A program made the position numbers and the translations under genes. The notes under the pieces were generated by a model. That model saw only the letters and a list, made by a program, of their open reading frames with translations. It did no database searches and was not told the origin of the DNA. A stretch of DNA of 64,000 nt from Pseudooceanicola marinus (lineage in GTDB: Bacteria; Pseudomonadota; Alphaproteobacteria; Rhodobacterales; Rhodobacteraceae), in contig NZ_JAIVMC010000001.1 in assembly GCF_020177265.1 (NCBI RefSeq), forward strand, positions 1 through 64,000, written 5' to 3'. Of this stretch, positions 1-7,475 are shown in pieces (the stretch's first letter is position 1; each line of letters opens with the position of its first letter).

Positions 1-73
1 TGCCATGGGACTTCGGAAAGTAGGGCTCAAGACGCGCCATCTGCACGTCGGTCAGCCAGAAAAGGTCAGACAT
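1..73 (-). CDS. IS5-family transposase, N-terminal 24 codons only (partial)
   Basis: Reading back from the ATG at 71-73, the peptide begins MSDLFWLTDVQMARLEPYFP and continues to the window edge. This opening is characteristic of IS5-family (IS427-like) DDE transposases common in Rhodobacterales. Only the N-terminal DUF4096-type region is visible, so neither the catalytic triad nor whether the gene is intact or frameshifted (common in this group) can be judged. Confidence 0.75.
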   Translation of the reverse strand, partial: MSDLFWLTDVQMARLEPYFPKSHG

Positions 74-139
74 GTCACCGCTCGTTTTTCGAGCCGTGAA
101 TCACGCCAACCTGCGGAAAACAATGGGTCCTGACCCTAG
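1..139 (-). mobile_element. End of an IS5-family insertion sequence (window-truncated)
   Basis: The minus strand carries the first codons of an IS5-type transposase, preceded by about 65 bases of AT-richer leader that ends in GGGTCAGGACCC near 125-136. That sequence is likely the terminal inverted repeat. The CTAG at 135-138 fits a TA-type target site. The other end lies outside the window, so the exact boundary and duplication cannot be confirmed. Confidence 0.6.
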
Positions 140-448
140 GACGAAGTGAGCCTCAAAGTCGAAATCTGCCAGAGGATGCTTGCGGGGATGTCTGGCCCTG
201 AAGAACTGCAGCCATGCATGCAGGATCTGATCTGTCGGCAGTTCTTCAGAAGGAGTGCTTCAAAGCCAGCCGAGCAGATAAATTCATAACACTTCCGAAG
301 ATGAACGCGTGATTTAGGTTGACGGCATCGGCATCGAACCTCCGAAAATCGTGGTCCACTTGCCTCGTAACTCATTGAAAAGTGGTGGACGTCCGTGGGC
401 CAGCGTGGTCCACATTGCCTTTGATTTCATTGGGGAAAATCGGATTTC
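140..448. other. Intergenic, no convincing gene
   Basis: This is lower-GC sequence between the IS end and the tRNA. The only open frame (about 79 codons, minus strand) has no recognisable product. GTGGTCCAC, itself a palindrome, occurs at 351-359 and 405-413 with a related GTGGTGGAC between. It may be remnant DNA beside the insertion. Confidence 0.5.
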
Positions 449-524
449 TGGTAGGCCCGGCAGGATTTGAACCCGCAACCAAAGCGTTATGAGCGCTCTG
501 CTCTAACCGTTGAGCTACAGGCCC
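449..524 (-). tRNA. tRNA with CAT anticodon, probably tRNA-Ile2 (lysidine type)
   Basis: The reverse complement folds as a full cloverleaf with encoded CCA (449-451). The acceptor GGGCCTG pairs with CGGGCCT, allowing G-U. The anticodon loop is CTCATAA and the T arm contains GGTTCAAAT. CAT is read either by elongator Met or, after lysidine modification, by Ile2. The body (short D loop, TTGGTTGC before the T arm) resembles E. coli tRNA-Ile2 more than elongator Met, so Ile2 is preferred. TilS-dependent modification is inferred from family knowledge. Confidence 0.85.
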
Positions 525-871
525 GACCGCGCTCAGGAATATGGTGCGCGGCCGCGAGGGTCAAGCGCGTGGAAGGGCGCCGGGCGCCTTCAAGGGACTG
601 ACGCGGCCGCAGTGCGGTAACCGTGGCCTGTATGCCGCGCCGAGGATGCGTGTCCCGAAGCGATGGCCGCAGCTCGGCGTAGGCCTGCAGGCAGGAACGT
701 CGTGTGGTGCGTGAGGGCTGGTTGCTCCGAAGCTGCGACCGTGTACGGCTTTCGGGTGGGCGACCGGCGCCGCATCTGCCGTTGCGGCAGCGGCGGGCCG
801 CTTTGTCGTTGCGCGAAGGGGGGGGATCGGCTACTGACCGGCCCAATTTCCAAGGCTTCGAGGGCAGGGTC
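525..871. other. Divergent intergenic region between tRNA and purM
   Basis: About 350 bases separate the minus-strand tRNA from purM. Open frames here are GC-driven shadows. It presumably holds the purM promoter, but no convincing -35/-10 pair or regulator site was seen. Confidence 0.4.
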
Positions 872-1915
872 ATGAGCGACGGCAAGAACGGGATCACCTA
901 CGCGGACGCTGGTGTGGACATTCAGGCCGGGAACGACCTGGTCGACCGGATCAAGCCGGCGGCCAAGGCCACCAACCGGCCCGGCACCATGTCGGGACTG
1001 GGGGGCTTCGGCGCGCTCTTCGATCTGAAGGCGGCCGGCTACGACGATCCGATCCTGGTGGCGGCCACCGACGGGGTCGGCACCAAGCTGCGCATCGCCA
1101 TCGACACCGGCCATGTGGACACCATCGGCATCGATCTGGTGGCCATGTGCGTCAACGACCTGGTCTGCCAGGGCGCCGAACCGCTGTTCTTCCTCGACTA
1201 CTTCGCCACCGGCAAACTGGAGCTCGACCAGGCTGCCGCCATCGTCGAGGGCATCGCCAAGGGCTGTGCCAACTCCGGCGCCGCCCTGATCGGTGGCGAG
1301 ACGGCGGAAATGCCGGGCATGTACGCCAAGGGCGATTTCGACCTGGCGGGCTTTGCCGTGGGCGCCATGGAGCGCGGGCAGGATCTGCCGGCGGGCGTGG
1401 GCGCGGGGGATGTCCTGCTGGGGCTCGCCTCCGACGGGGTCCATTCCAACGGCTATTCGCTGGTGCGCAAGCTGGTCGAAACCTCGGGCCTTGGCTGGGA
1501 GGCGGATTGCCCCTGGGCCGACGGCTCGCTGGGGGCGGCGCTGCTGACGCCGACCCGTCTTTACGTGAAATCCTGCCTCGACGCGGTGCGCGCGGGTGGC
1601 GTGCATGCGCTGGCCCATATCACCGGCGGCGGCCTGACCGAGAACCTGCCGCGCGTCCTGCAGGGCCTGGGCGCCGAGATCGACCTGACCGCCTGGGAAA
1701 AACCCGGCGTGTTCAAATGGCTGCAGGAACAGGGCGGCATTTCCGAGGCGGAGATGCTGAAGACCTTCAACTACGGTCTGGGCATGGTGCTGGTGGTGGA
1801 TGCGGCTGAGGCGGAGGCCCTGACCGCCCTGCTGACCGAGGCCGGCGAGACCGTCAGCCGCATCGGGACGGTCACCGAAGAGGCGGGCATCCGTTATCCG
1901 GCGCTGCAGGGCTGA
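872..1915 (+). CDS. purM: Phosphoribosylformylglycinamidine cyclo-ligase (AIR synthetase)
   Basis: PurM closes the imidazole ring: FGAM plus ATP gives AIR, step five of cytosolic de novo purine synthesis. The 347-residue product has the family's usual length and signatures: a GGFGALFDL turn, ATDGVGTKL in the nucleotide region, and GGETAEMPG in the middle. An open frame extends upstream to 704, but family proteins begin with a short polar segment before YADAGVDI, so the ATG at 872 is chosen; the ribosome site is weak. purN follows after four bases, so the two are co-transcribed. Confidence 0.95.
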   Translation: MSDGKNGITYADAGVDIQAGNDLVDRIKPAAKATNRPGTMSGLGGFGALFDLKAAGYDDPILVAATDGVGTKLRIAIDTGHVDTIGIDLVAMCVNDLVCQGAEPLFFLDYFATGKLELDQAAAIVEGIAKGCANSGAALIGGETAEMPGMYAKGDFDLAGFAVGAMERGQDLPAGVGAGDVLLGLASDGVHSNGYSLVRKLVETSGLGWEADCPWADGSLGAALLTPTRLYVKSCLDAVRAGGVHALAHITGGGLTENLPRVLQGLGAEIDLTAWEKPGVFKWLQEQGGISEAEMLKTFNYGLGMVLVVDAAEAEALTALLTEAGETVSRIGTVTEEAGIRYPALQG

Positions 1916-1919
1916 TCCC

Positions 1920-2489
1920 TTGAAACGCGTTGCAATCCTGGTGTCCGGCGGCGGCTCCAACATGGTCCGCCTCGTCGAAAGCATGACCGGCGATCACCCG
2001 GCGCGCCCCGTGCTGGTCGGGTCCAACGATCCGCAGGCGGGCGGGTTGGTGAAGGCCACCGAGATGGGCGTGCCGACCTTCGCGGTTGATCATCGCCCCT
2101 TCGGCAAAGACCGCGCGGCCTTCGAGGCCGAGTTGATCCGCCACCTGGATGCCGCGCAGCCGGACATCCTGTGTCTGGCGGGGTTCATGCGGATCCTGAC
2201 GCCCGGCTTCATCCGGCACTACGAGGGGCGGATGCTGAACATCCACCCCTCGCTGCTGCCTAAGTACAAGGGTTTGCACACCCATGCGCGGGCCCTGGAG
2301 GCGGGCGAGACCGAGGCCGGCTGCACCGTGCATGAGGTTACGGCAGAGCTGGACGACGGCCCCATCCTTGGCCAGGCGCGGGTCGCCATTGAGCCGGGCG
2401 ACACGCCAGAGACGCTGGCCGCCCGGGTTCTGGTGCAGGAACACCAGCTGTACCCGGCCATGCTGCGCAGGTTCGCCGAGAGCCTTTAG
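1920..2489 (+). CDS. purN: Phosphoribosylglycinamide formyltransferase
   Basis: PurN transfers the formyl group of 10-formyl-THF to GAR (step three of purine synthesis). The 189-residue protein opens with a nucleotide-binding SGGGSN loop and has the catalytic Asn-Ile-His of NIHPSLLPKYKG plus the later Asp in the LDDGPIL segment, matching the Asn/His/Asp triad of the family. It begins four bases after the purM stop, forming a purMN operon. Its stop overlaps, by four bases, the end of a convergent small gene. Confidence 0.95.
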   Translation: MKRVAILVSGGGSNMVRLVESMTGDHPARPVLVGSNDPQAGGLVKATEMGVPTFAVDHRPFGKDRAAFEAELIRHLDAAQPDILCLAGFMRILTPGFIRHYEGRMLNIHPSLLPKYKGLHTHARALEAGETEAGCTVHEVTAELDDGPILGQARVAIEPGDTPETLAARVLVQEHQLYPAMLRRFAESL

Positions 2490-2686
2490 CGGATCATCTC
2501 CAGCGAGCCGGAGTTGCCGCGCCAGGCCATGTCGGGCGCGACTTCGGTCTGCGGCACGACGGTGGACAGCGCCACCATCCCCAGAACAAAGGCCAGGGCG
2601 ACGGCTGCCTTCAGCGGCAGGCGCACCGACGAGGTTGCGGGGGCAGGGGCGTAGTGGGGGCGGTTCAGATTGATGACTTGGGCCAT
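2486..2686 (-). CDS. Small single-pass membrane protein, function unknown
   Basis: This 66-residue product has a polar N-terminus (about 22 residues), one hydrophobic helix (roughly residues 26-42, rich in Ala/Val/Leu) and a short polar tail, so it should be a single-pass inner-membrane protein. A good ribosome site (AAAGGA, about seven bases before the ATG) supports translation. It is convergent with purN and overlaps its stop by four bases. No family is recognised and no function is proposed. Confidence 0.65.
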   Translation of the reverse strand: MAQVINLNRPHYAPAPATSSVRLPLKAAVALAFVLGMVALSTVVPQTEVAPDMAWRGNSGSLEMIR

Positions 2687-2923
2687 GACAGGTCCTTTCG
2701 GGGAAGAGGGAAAGAAGGTCTTTGCCCGTGTCTACCCCGTGAGTGCGCTTAACGAAAATGAATGATTGATCGCCTCACGCTAACGAATTTTGATGGGTCT
2801 GGGGTCTTGTTTCTTCCCAGCGGGGTGGTTTCGCGCGCCCTTCGCCCTCTTTCCATCCCGTGACAAGGCAAGTATGACGGGGGCATGACGGCAGGACGTG
2901 AAGCTATCAGAAGAAAGCCTTAG

Positions 2924-4087
2924 ATGCAGACGATTACCCGTACCGAGGACCTTGCAGCCTATTGTTCCATGGCCCGGTCCAAACCCTATGTCACGGTCGA
3001 TACCGAATTTCTGCGCGAGCGCACCTATTATTCTCAGCTGTGCCTCGTGCAGCTCGCGGTGCCCGGCAAGGACGACGAGACCGATGCGGTACTGGTCGAT
3101 CCCCTGGCCGAAGGCCTGTCGCTGGATCCCCTCTACGAGCTTTTCCGCGACACCAACGTGGTCAAGGTCTTCCACGCTGCGCGGCAGGACCTGGAGATTT
3201 TCTACGTCGATGCCGGGCTGATCCCGGAACCGCTGTTCGACACCCAAGTCGCGGCCATGGTCTGCGGGTTCGGCGAACAGGTGGGCTACGAAACGCTGGT
3301 GCGCAAGATCGCCCGCGAAAGCCTCGACAAGTCGTCGCGGTTCACCGACTGGTCGCGCCGTCCGCTGACCGAGGCGCAGAAGAAATATGCCATCGCCGAC
3401 GTGACGCACCTGCGCCAGATCTACGAATACCTGGCCCGTCAGCTGGAAAAGGACGGGCGCGCGGCCTGGGTGGCGGAGGAAATGGGCATCCTCACCAATC
3501 CCGAGACCTATATCGTGCGCCCCGAAGAGGCGTGGAAGCGCGTGCGCACCCGCACCAACTCGGGCCGTTTCCTGGGCGTGCTGCGGGAGCTGGCCAAGTT
3601 CCGGGAATCCTATGCCCAGTCGAAGAACGTGCCGCGCAACCGGGTCTACAAGGATGACGCCCTGGTCGAGCTGGCCTCGACCAAGCCGCAGACCCCGCAG
3701 GATCTGTCGCGCGCGCGCCTGCTGCTGCGCGAGGCCCGCAAGGGCGAGATCGCCGAGGGCATCCTGGCGGCGATCAAGGCGGGCATGGACTGCCCGGATG
3801 CGGACCTGCCCAAGCCGGACAAGACCAAGGAAAAGCTTCAGGTGAACCCGGCGCTGGCCGATCTGCTGCGCGTCCTGCTGAAATCGAAGTCCGACAATTC
3901 CGGCGTCGCGGCGAAGCTGATCGCGGCCACCTCCGAGCTGGACGAACTGGCGGCCGGGGAGCGCGACGTGCCCTCTCTGCACGGCTGGCGACGCGATGTC
4001 TTCGGCGCCGATGCGCTGCGGCTCTGCGATGGCAAGATCGGCCTGGCGACCAAGGGTCAGAAGGTCATCACCGTCGACCTGGATTGA
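2924..4087 (+). CDS. rnd: Ribonuclease D
   Basis: This 387-residue 3'-5' exoribonuclease of the DEDD-y family trims tRNA and other structured RNA 3' ends. Catalytic acidic residues are visible: D26 and E28 (VDTEF), an Asp in the HAARQDLEIF segment, and the Tyr/Asp pair in KKYAIADVTHL (exonuclease domain about residues 1-180). An HRDC-type helical region occupies about 210-290, containing the RNNSGRFLG-like helix and VYKDDALVELA. Length is normal. It ends at a bidirectional hairpin shared with the convergent lipoprotein gene. Confidence 0.95.
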   Translation: MQTITRTEDLAAYCSMARSKPYVTVDTEFLRERTYYSQLCLVQLAVPGKDDETDAVLVDPLAEGLSLDPLYELFRDTNVVKVFHAARQDLEIFYVDAGLIPEPLFDTQVAAMVCGFGEQVGYETLVRKIARESLDKSSRFTDWSRRPLTEAQKKYAIADVTHLRQIYEYLARQLEKDGRAAWVAEEMGILTNPETYIVRPEEAWKRVRTRTNSGRFLGVLRELAKFRESYAQSKNVPRNRVYKDDALVELASTKPQTPQDLSRARLLLREARKGEIAEGILAAIKAGMDCPDADLPKPDKTKEKLQVNPALADLLRVLLKSKSDNSGVAAKLIAATSELDELAAGERDVPSLHGWRRDVFGADALRLCDGKIGLATKGQKVITVDLD

Positions 4088-4107
4088 TCAACACGGCCAG
4101 ACAAGAC

Positions 4108-4138
4108 AAAGGGCGCAGCCATCCGGCCGCGCCCTTTT
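4108..4138. terminator. Bidirectional rho-independent terminator (rnd / lipoprotein)
   Basis: Arms AAAGGGCGC (4108-4116) and GCGCCCTTT (4129-4137) form a strong hairpin with a T run on the plus strand and an A run on the other side. It lies between two convergent genes. Confidence 0.85.
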
Positions 4139-4159
4139 GCGTTGTGGTGATGCCACGGA

Positions 4160-4666
4160 TCAGCGGCGCGAGGTCAGAACGTTGGAGGCGCTGATGACCT
4201 CGATGGAGCTGACATTGGTCAGCTCGATGTTCGACAGCCGTGCCGCGGCGGTGACGCGGCGGGTCTGGATCGGGCCGGCGGTCCCGCCAGGGGCCTGATA
4301 GGCGACCATCACGTAGCGGGCGACACCATCCACCGGGTCACCGTCGTTCTCTGGGCGCAGTTCCACGTCGTAGGCACCGGTCTGGGCCGTGACGCCGGTC
4401 ACGCGGATGATCGCGCCGCCGGGGATACGTTCAACCGTCAGGTTTTCCAGGCCCGCGATCGGCTGGCGCAGATCTTGGTCCGGCTTCCGGGCGAAGGCGC
4501 TGCGCTTGGGGATCAGGGGGTTGGTGCTCTCGACCTCCTGCGGGGTCGCCGGGCGCGAACTGCTCTGGCCGAACCAGTTGAACGGGTTCAGGCGGCTGTC
4601 CCGCACGTATCCACATCCCGACAGCCCAATGGCGGCGATCAGGACGACGGGAAGAAACTTGCGCAT
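4160..4666 (-). CDS. Predicted lipoprotein, function unknown
   Basis: This 168-residue protein starts with MRKFLPVVLIAAIGLSGC, a type II signal peptide with lipobox L-S-G-C and lipidated Cys18. The mature part contains a predicted beta-rich region (about 65-168) whose sequence alternates short hydrophobic strands. The start is set by the signal peptide; a much longer open frame upstream is an artefact overlapping sufE on the other strand. It is divergent from sufE. A Rhodobacterales conserved lipoprotein is likely, but no role can be named. Confidence 0.8.
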   Translation of the reverse strand: MRKFLPVVLIAAIGLSGCGYVRDSRLNPFNWFGQSSSRPATPQEVESTNPLIPKRSAFARKPDQDLRQPIAGLENLTVERIPGGAIIRVTGVTAQTGAYDVELRPENDGDPVDGVARYVMVAYQAPGGTAGPIQTRRVTAAARLSNIELTNVSSIEVISASNVLTSRR

Positions 4667-4849
4667 GGATCGGAGCCCCCCTGGCTTTCCCTTGTACTTC
4701 CTTCCTCCTCTAGCGCAGTGGCGAGGGCTTGAAAAGCCAAGCCTTTGCCGTAGCTGGAAGGTGCGGCCCCTTTGCCGGGGCTGGACCTTCCGCCGCCTGC
4801 GGCGTAACCCCGGGGCAGGCAGACAGACGGACCACGCAAGGAGAGCCCC

Positions 4850-5248
4850 ATGGCGCAGCCCGCATTCGAGGAAATCGTCGAGGATTTCGAGTTTCTCGAG
4901 GATTGGGAAGACCGCTATCGTCACGTGATCGATCTGGGCAAGGCGATGGAGCCGCTGCCCGACGCCCTGAAGGTGCCAGCGACCAAGGTCGAAGGCTGTG
5001 CCAGCCAGGTCTGGCTGCACATGCGCCCCGAGGACGGCATCTTCCATTTCGACGGTGAAAGCGATGCGATGATCGTGCGCGGCCTGATCGCGGTGCTGAA
5101 GGCGCTTTACGATGGCGTGCCGATGGCCGAGCTGGGTCAGGTGGACCCGATGGCGGAGCTGGGGCGGCTGAACCTGCAGGAACACCTGTCGGCGCAACGG
5201 TCCAACGGGCTGCGTGCGATGATCGAGCGGATCCGCGAACAGGCCTGA
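4850..5248 (+). CDS. sufE: Cysteine desulfurase sulfur acceptor SufE
   Basis: SufE accepts persulfide sulfur from a SufS-type desulfurase and passes it to the Fe-S scaffold. The 132-residue protein has the family core: active Cys50 in VEGCASQVW, then the segment around FDGESDAMIVRGLIAVL and a C-terminal SNGLRAMIERI helix. An AAGGAGAG site eight bases upstream sets the start. The gene stands alone here; the rest of the suf operon is not in the window. Confidence 0.93.
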   Translation: MAQPAFEEIVEDFEFLEDWEDRYRHVIDLGKAMEPLPDALKVPATKVEGCASQVWLHMRPEDGIFHFDGESDAMIVRGLIAVLKALYDGVPMAELGQVDPMAELGRLNLQEHLSAQRSNGLRAMIERIREQA

Positions 5249-5275
5249 GCGGCATCCGGACGCCGTGGACAGGGG

Positions 5276-5297
5276 AAGGGGGCTGCGGCCCCCTTTT
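5276..5297 (+). terminator. Rho-independent terminator after sufE
   Basis: AAGGGGGC (5276-5283) pairs with GCCCCCTT (5288-5295) around a TGCG loop and is followed by a T run. It may also serve the convergent minus-strand operon. Confidence 0.8.
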
Positions 5298-5311
5298 GCA
5301 TGAGGAGGCGT

Positions 5312-5827
5312 CTAGCGCTCGGGCATGTACTTCCGCAGGCCGTGGAAGAAGATGTCGATCTCCAGCGCCAGGCCGACCTCGAAATCGTTCAACTCCTGCC
5401 CGCTCCAGCGGTGCTGTTCCAGCCGGGCCAGGTAGTCGCGCCGGGTCTGGTCGTCGCGCGCCTCCAGCGGCAGCGTCTCGGCGGCGCGCAGCAGGTCGAT
5501 ACGCTTGTGGACCTCGCGCATGCCGGAAAACGCCTCCATCATCGGGCGGGTCAGGCGCGCTTCGTCCTGCCAGCTGCGCCCGGCGAAGACCTCCTGCACC
5601 ACGCGGTTGCCGGCGCCGAGGCAGTCATAGGCGACGCAGCCGGGGAAGCCCTTCTCGGTCAGGCTGTCGTGGATCGAACACATATGGCCCGAGAGGTTGC
5701 GACAGGGTTCGCCCGGGTTCTTGTCGAAGGCGAAGTCGCGGCCCTTGTCGAAGGCCAGCGCCAGGCAGCAGAGCGCGGCGCATTTGGAACAATCGGTTTT
5801 CAGCAGGTCTGGGGCGTCAGAGGTCAC
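5312..5827 (-). CDS. Cysteine-rich metal-binding protein, YkgJ-like
   Basis: This 171-residue soluble protein has an N-terminal cysteine cluster: CSKCAALCC, then further Cys in GEPCRNLSGHMC, FPGC and YDC. The CxxC...CC pattern resembles the YkgJ zinc/iron-chelating family. The C-terminal half is helical and Cys-free. It overlaps the DUF1638 gene by four bases (ATGA), so it is translationally coupled to the corrinoid block and may serve metal or redox chemistry there. That link is inferred from gene order; the metal is unknown. Confidence 0.7.
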   Translation of the reverse strand: MTSDAPDLLKTDCSKCAALCCLALAFDKGRDFAFDKNPGEPCRNLSGHMCSIHDSLTEKGFPGCVAYDCLGAGNRVVQEVFAGRSWQDEARLTRPMMEAFSGMREVHKRIDLLRAAETLPLEARDDQTRRDYLARLEQHRWSGQELNDFEVGLALEIDIFFHGLRKYMPER

Positions 5828-6480
5828 GATGGCTTCCGGGTCAGGGCGGTGGCGAGATCGCCATATCCCGTGAATCGCCGGGTGAATTCAAGGCCCAGCC
5901 TGTCGGCGGCCGCGCGCGCCTTCTCGGTCAGCGCCGGATCGTCGGTCTGGGCGAGGTAGACCAGATGGGTGTAATGGCCGAAATACATCGGCAGCAGGTC
6001 CGGGTGACGGTCCAGGCCCAGAGGTTCCCAGACGAAGGCGTCGAACTGCCGGGCGAGGAAGTCGGTCAGGTAGAAGGCGGTCAGCTCGCCCCGCGCCTCG
6101 AACCGCTCGACCCCTTCGAAGAAGGCGTAGCAATGGGCACCGGGCAGCATTTCCACCCCCAGGCGGTCGCATTCAGCGGCCAGCAGCCCGCCGGTGCCAC
6201 AATCGGCGTAGAGAACATGGATGCGCGCGTAGCGGTCGCGGTGCCGTTCCACAGCGGCGCGGACGGCATCAGTGATCTTCTCGGGCCTGTTGTGCAGGAT
6301 GGCGGGCAGGCAGATCAGGTCGAGGTGATCCAGCCCGTTCATGCGTTTCAGCGCCAGCACCTCATGGGCCAGGGCCCCGCAGGCGATCAGCAGGGTGGCC
6401 GCGCCGCCCTCGCTCAGATGCGTGTCCGTCAGGCTGGCGCCGGATTGGGTCAGGGTCTGGTCGTCGGGAAGATCGGGCAT
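5824..6480 (-). CDS. DUF1638 family protein
   Basis: This 218-residue protein matches the DUF1638 family by its pattern: an N-terminal LLIACGALAHEVLAL, a central YADCGTGGLLAAECDRLGVE with conserved Cys, and GAHCYAFFEG. DUF1638 genes are typically found beside corrinoid methyltransferase genes, as here, where it lies just downstream of a corrinoid-binding protein. The start at 6480 was chosen because upstream codons in the long frame are Arg/Pro/Ala shadow. Two hairpins lie in the 79-base gap before it. Biochemical function is unknown; a role in corrinoid or methyl handling is inferred from context. Confidence 0.8.
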   Translation of the reverse strand: MPDLPDDQTLTQSGASLTDTHLSEGGAATLLIACGALAHEVLALKRMNGLDHLDLICLPAILHNRPEKITDAVRAAVERHRDRYARIHVLYADCGTGGLLAAECDRLGVEMLPGAHCYAFFEGVERFEARGELTAFYLTDFLARQFDAFVWEPLGLDRHPDLLPMYFGHYTHLVYLAQTDDPALTEKARAAADRLGLEFTRRFTGYGDLATALTRKPS

Positions 6481-6506
6481 CGGGTGGCCTCCCCGCGCGC
6501 AGGGTC

Positions 6507-6550
6507 GAGGCGGTTCGCCTCCGGGAGGGGCGCGGGCCGGGGCCCGCGCC
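6507..6550 (-). other. Two consecutive intercistronic hairpins
   Basis: GAGGCG/CGCCTC (6507-6512 and 6516-6521) and GGCGCGGGC/GCCCGCGCC (6529-6537 and 6542-6550) form two GC-rich hairpins between the corrinoid-protein stop and the DUF1638 start. Neither has a T run, so they look like RNA-processing or stability elements rather than a terminator. Confidence 0.55.
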
Positions 6551-6559
6551 GGGCTGGGA

Positions 6560-7261
6560 TCAGGCGGTGGCCTGGTTGTGCTTGCGCGCGATGAAGGTCT
6601 TGGCGGTTTCCACCGCCACGGCGGCGTCGCGGCAATAGGCATCGGCGCCGATGGCGCGTCCGAACTCCTCGTTCAGCGGCGCGCCGCCCACCAGGATGAT
6701 GTAGTCATCGCGGATGCCCTGTTCCTTCATCGTGTCGATCACGACCTTCATGTAGGGCATGGTGGTGGTCAGCAGGGCGGACATGCCGAGGATGTCGGCC
6801 TCTTCGCGCTGGATCGCCTCGATGTACTCTTCGACCGGGTTGTTGATGCCCAGATCGACGATCTCGAACCCCGCGCCTTCCATCATCATCGACACCAGGT
6901 TCTTGCCGATGTCGTGGATGTCGCCCTTCACCGTGCCGATGACCATCTTGCCGATGGTGCGGGCGCCGGTTTCGGCCAGCAGCGGCTTCAGGATGGCCAT
7001 GCCGCCCTTCATCGCATTGGCCGCCAGCAGCACCTCGGGGACGAAGAGGATCCCGTCGCGGAAGTCGGCGCCGACGATCGTCATGCCGCCCACCAAGGCC
7101 TCGGTCAGGATGCGATAGGGGGTCCAGCCGCGTTCGAGCAGGATGTTGACGCCCTCTTCGATCTCTTCCTTCAGACCGTCATAGAGGTCGTCCATCATCT
7201 GCTGGACCAGTTCGTCGTCGTCCAGTTCGGACAGGATGATTTCTTCTTCTTCGTCGGACAT
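6560..7261 (-). CDS. Corrinoid (cobalamin)-binding protein, MtbC/MetH-module type
   Basis: This 233-residue protein has the two-part corrinoid module: a helical cap (about residues 15-95) and a Rossmann B12-binding domain with D-I-H-D-I-G (the DxHxxG cobalt-ligand motif, His about residue 115), then SALLTTT and the GGAPLN turn near the end. The acidic N-terminus is MSDEEEEIIL. It should carry methyl groups between a donor methyltransferase and an acceptor enzyme. With a separate homocysteine methyltransferase domain 1.5 kb away, it is best explained as the B12 module of a split methionine synthase. A methylamine-type system is the alternative. Confidence 0.88.
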   Translation of the reverse strand: MSDEEEEIILSELDDDELVQQMMDDLYDGLKEEIEEGVNILLERGWTPYRILTEALVGGMTIVGADFRDGILFVPEVLLAANAMKGGMAILKPLLAETGARTIGKMVIGTVKGDIHDIGKNLVSMMMEGAGFEIVDLGINNPVEEYIEAIQREEADILGMSALLTTTMPYMKVVIDTMKEQGIRDDYIILVGGAPLNEEFGRAIGADAYCRDAAVAVETAKTFIARKHNQATA

Positions 7262-7307
7262 GTTCTTCCCCGATCTGCTGCGCGCGGGCCTGGCCCATCC
7301 CCCGACC

Positions 7308-7349
7308 TTTGTCGCAAAGCGACCCGCTGACTTTGCGGAATGCGACAAA
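7308..7349. promoter_or_regulatory. Paired operator-like sites upstream of the corrinoid gene
   Basis: TTTGTCGCA (7308-7316) and TGCGACAAA (7341-7349) are perfect inverted repeats 24 bases apart. Each belongs to a partial palindrome of the form TTGTCGC-N3-GCGACAA: left copy TTGTCGCAAAGCGACCC, right copy TTTGCGGAATGCGACAA. Position, about 50-90 bases upstream of the corrinoid-protein start, suits a regulator of that operon. The regulator is not identified. Confidence 0.5.
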
Positions 7350-7433
7350 ACGGACGATGTGGACGACCTATGGCATGCAAGGCGCAAAGAAATCCTGAAA
7401 GGAATCATGGAGGTTTGCCGCGATAGTGCGTAT

Positions 7434-7448
7434 GTTCGCCATATGTTC
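7434..7448 (+). promoter_or_regulatory. Putative LexA (SOS) box
   Basis: GTTC at 7434-7437 and GTTC at 7445-7448 are separated by exactly seven bases, the direct-repeat LexA box of alphaproteobacteria (GTTC-N7-GTTC), in the context TATGTTCGCCATATGTTCC. It lies 28 bases before the radical SAM start codon. The match is exact, but binding is inferred. Confidence 0.6.
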
Positions 7449-7475
7449 CATGATCCCGCTGCCCCGCATCCTTCC

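Noticed and set aside
449-524. Elongator tRNA-Met
   Set aside because: Not excluded, but the D loop and T-arm context resemble tRNA-Ile2; TilS identity would have to be tested.
704-871. N-terminal extension of purM
   Set aside because: The extra 56 codons are Arg/Gly/Pro-rich shadow sequence without family similarity; the conserved start is at 872.
5296-6594. Long plus-strand frame opposite the DUF1638 operon
   Set aside because: Arg/Ala/Gly-rich shadow of the minus-strand genes, no domain pattern.
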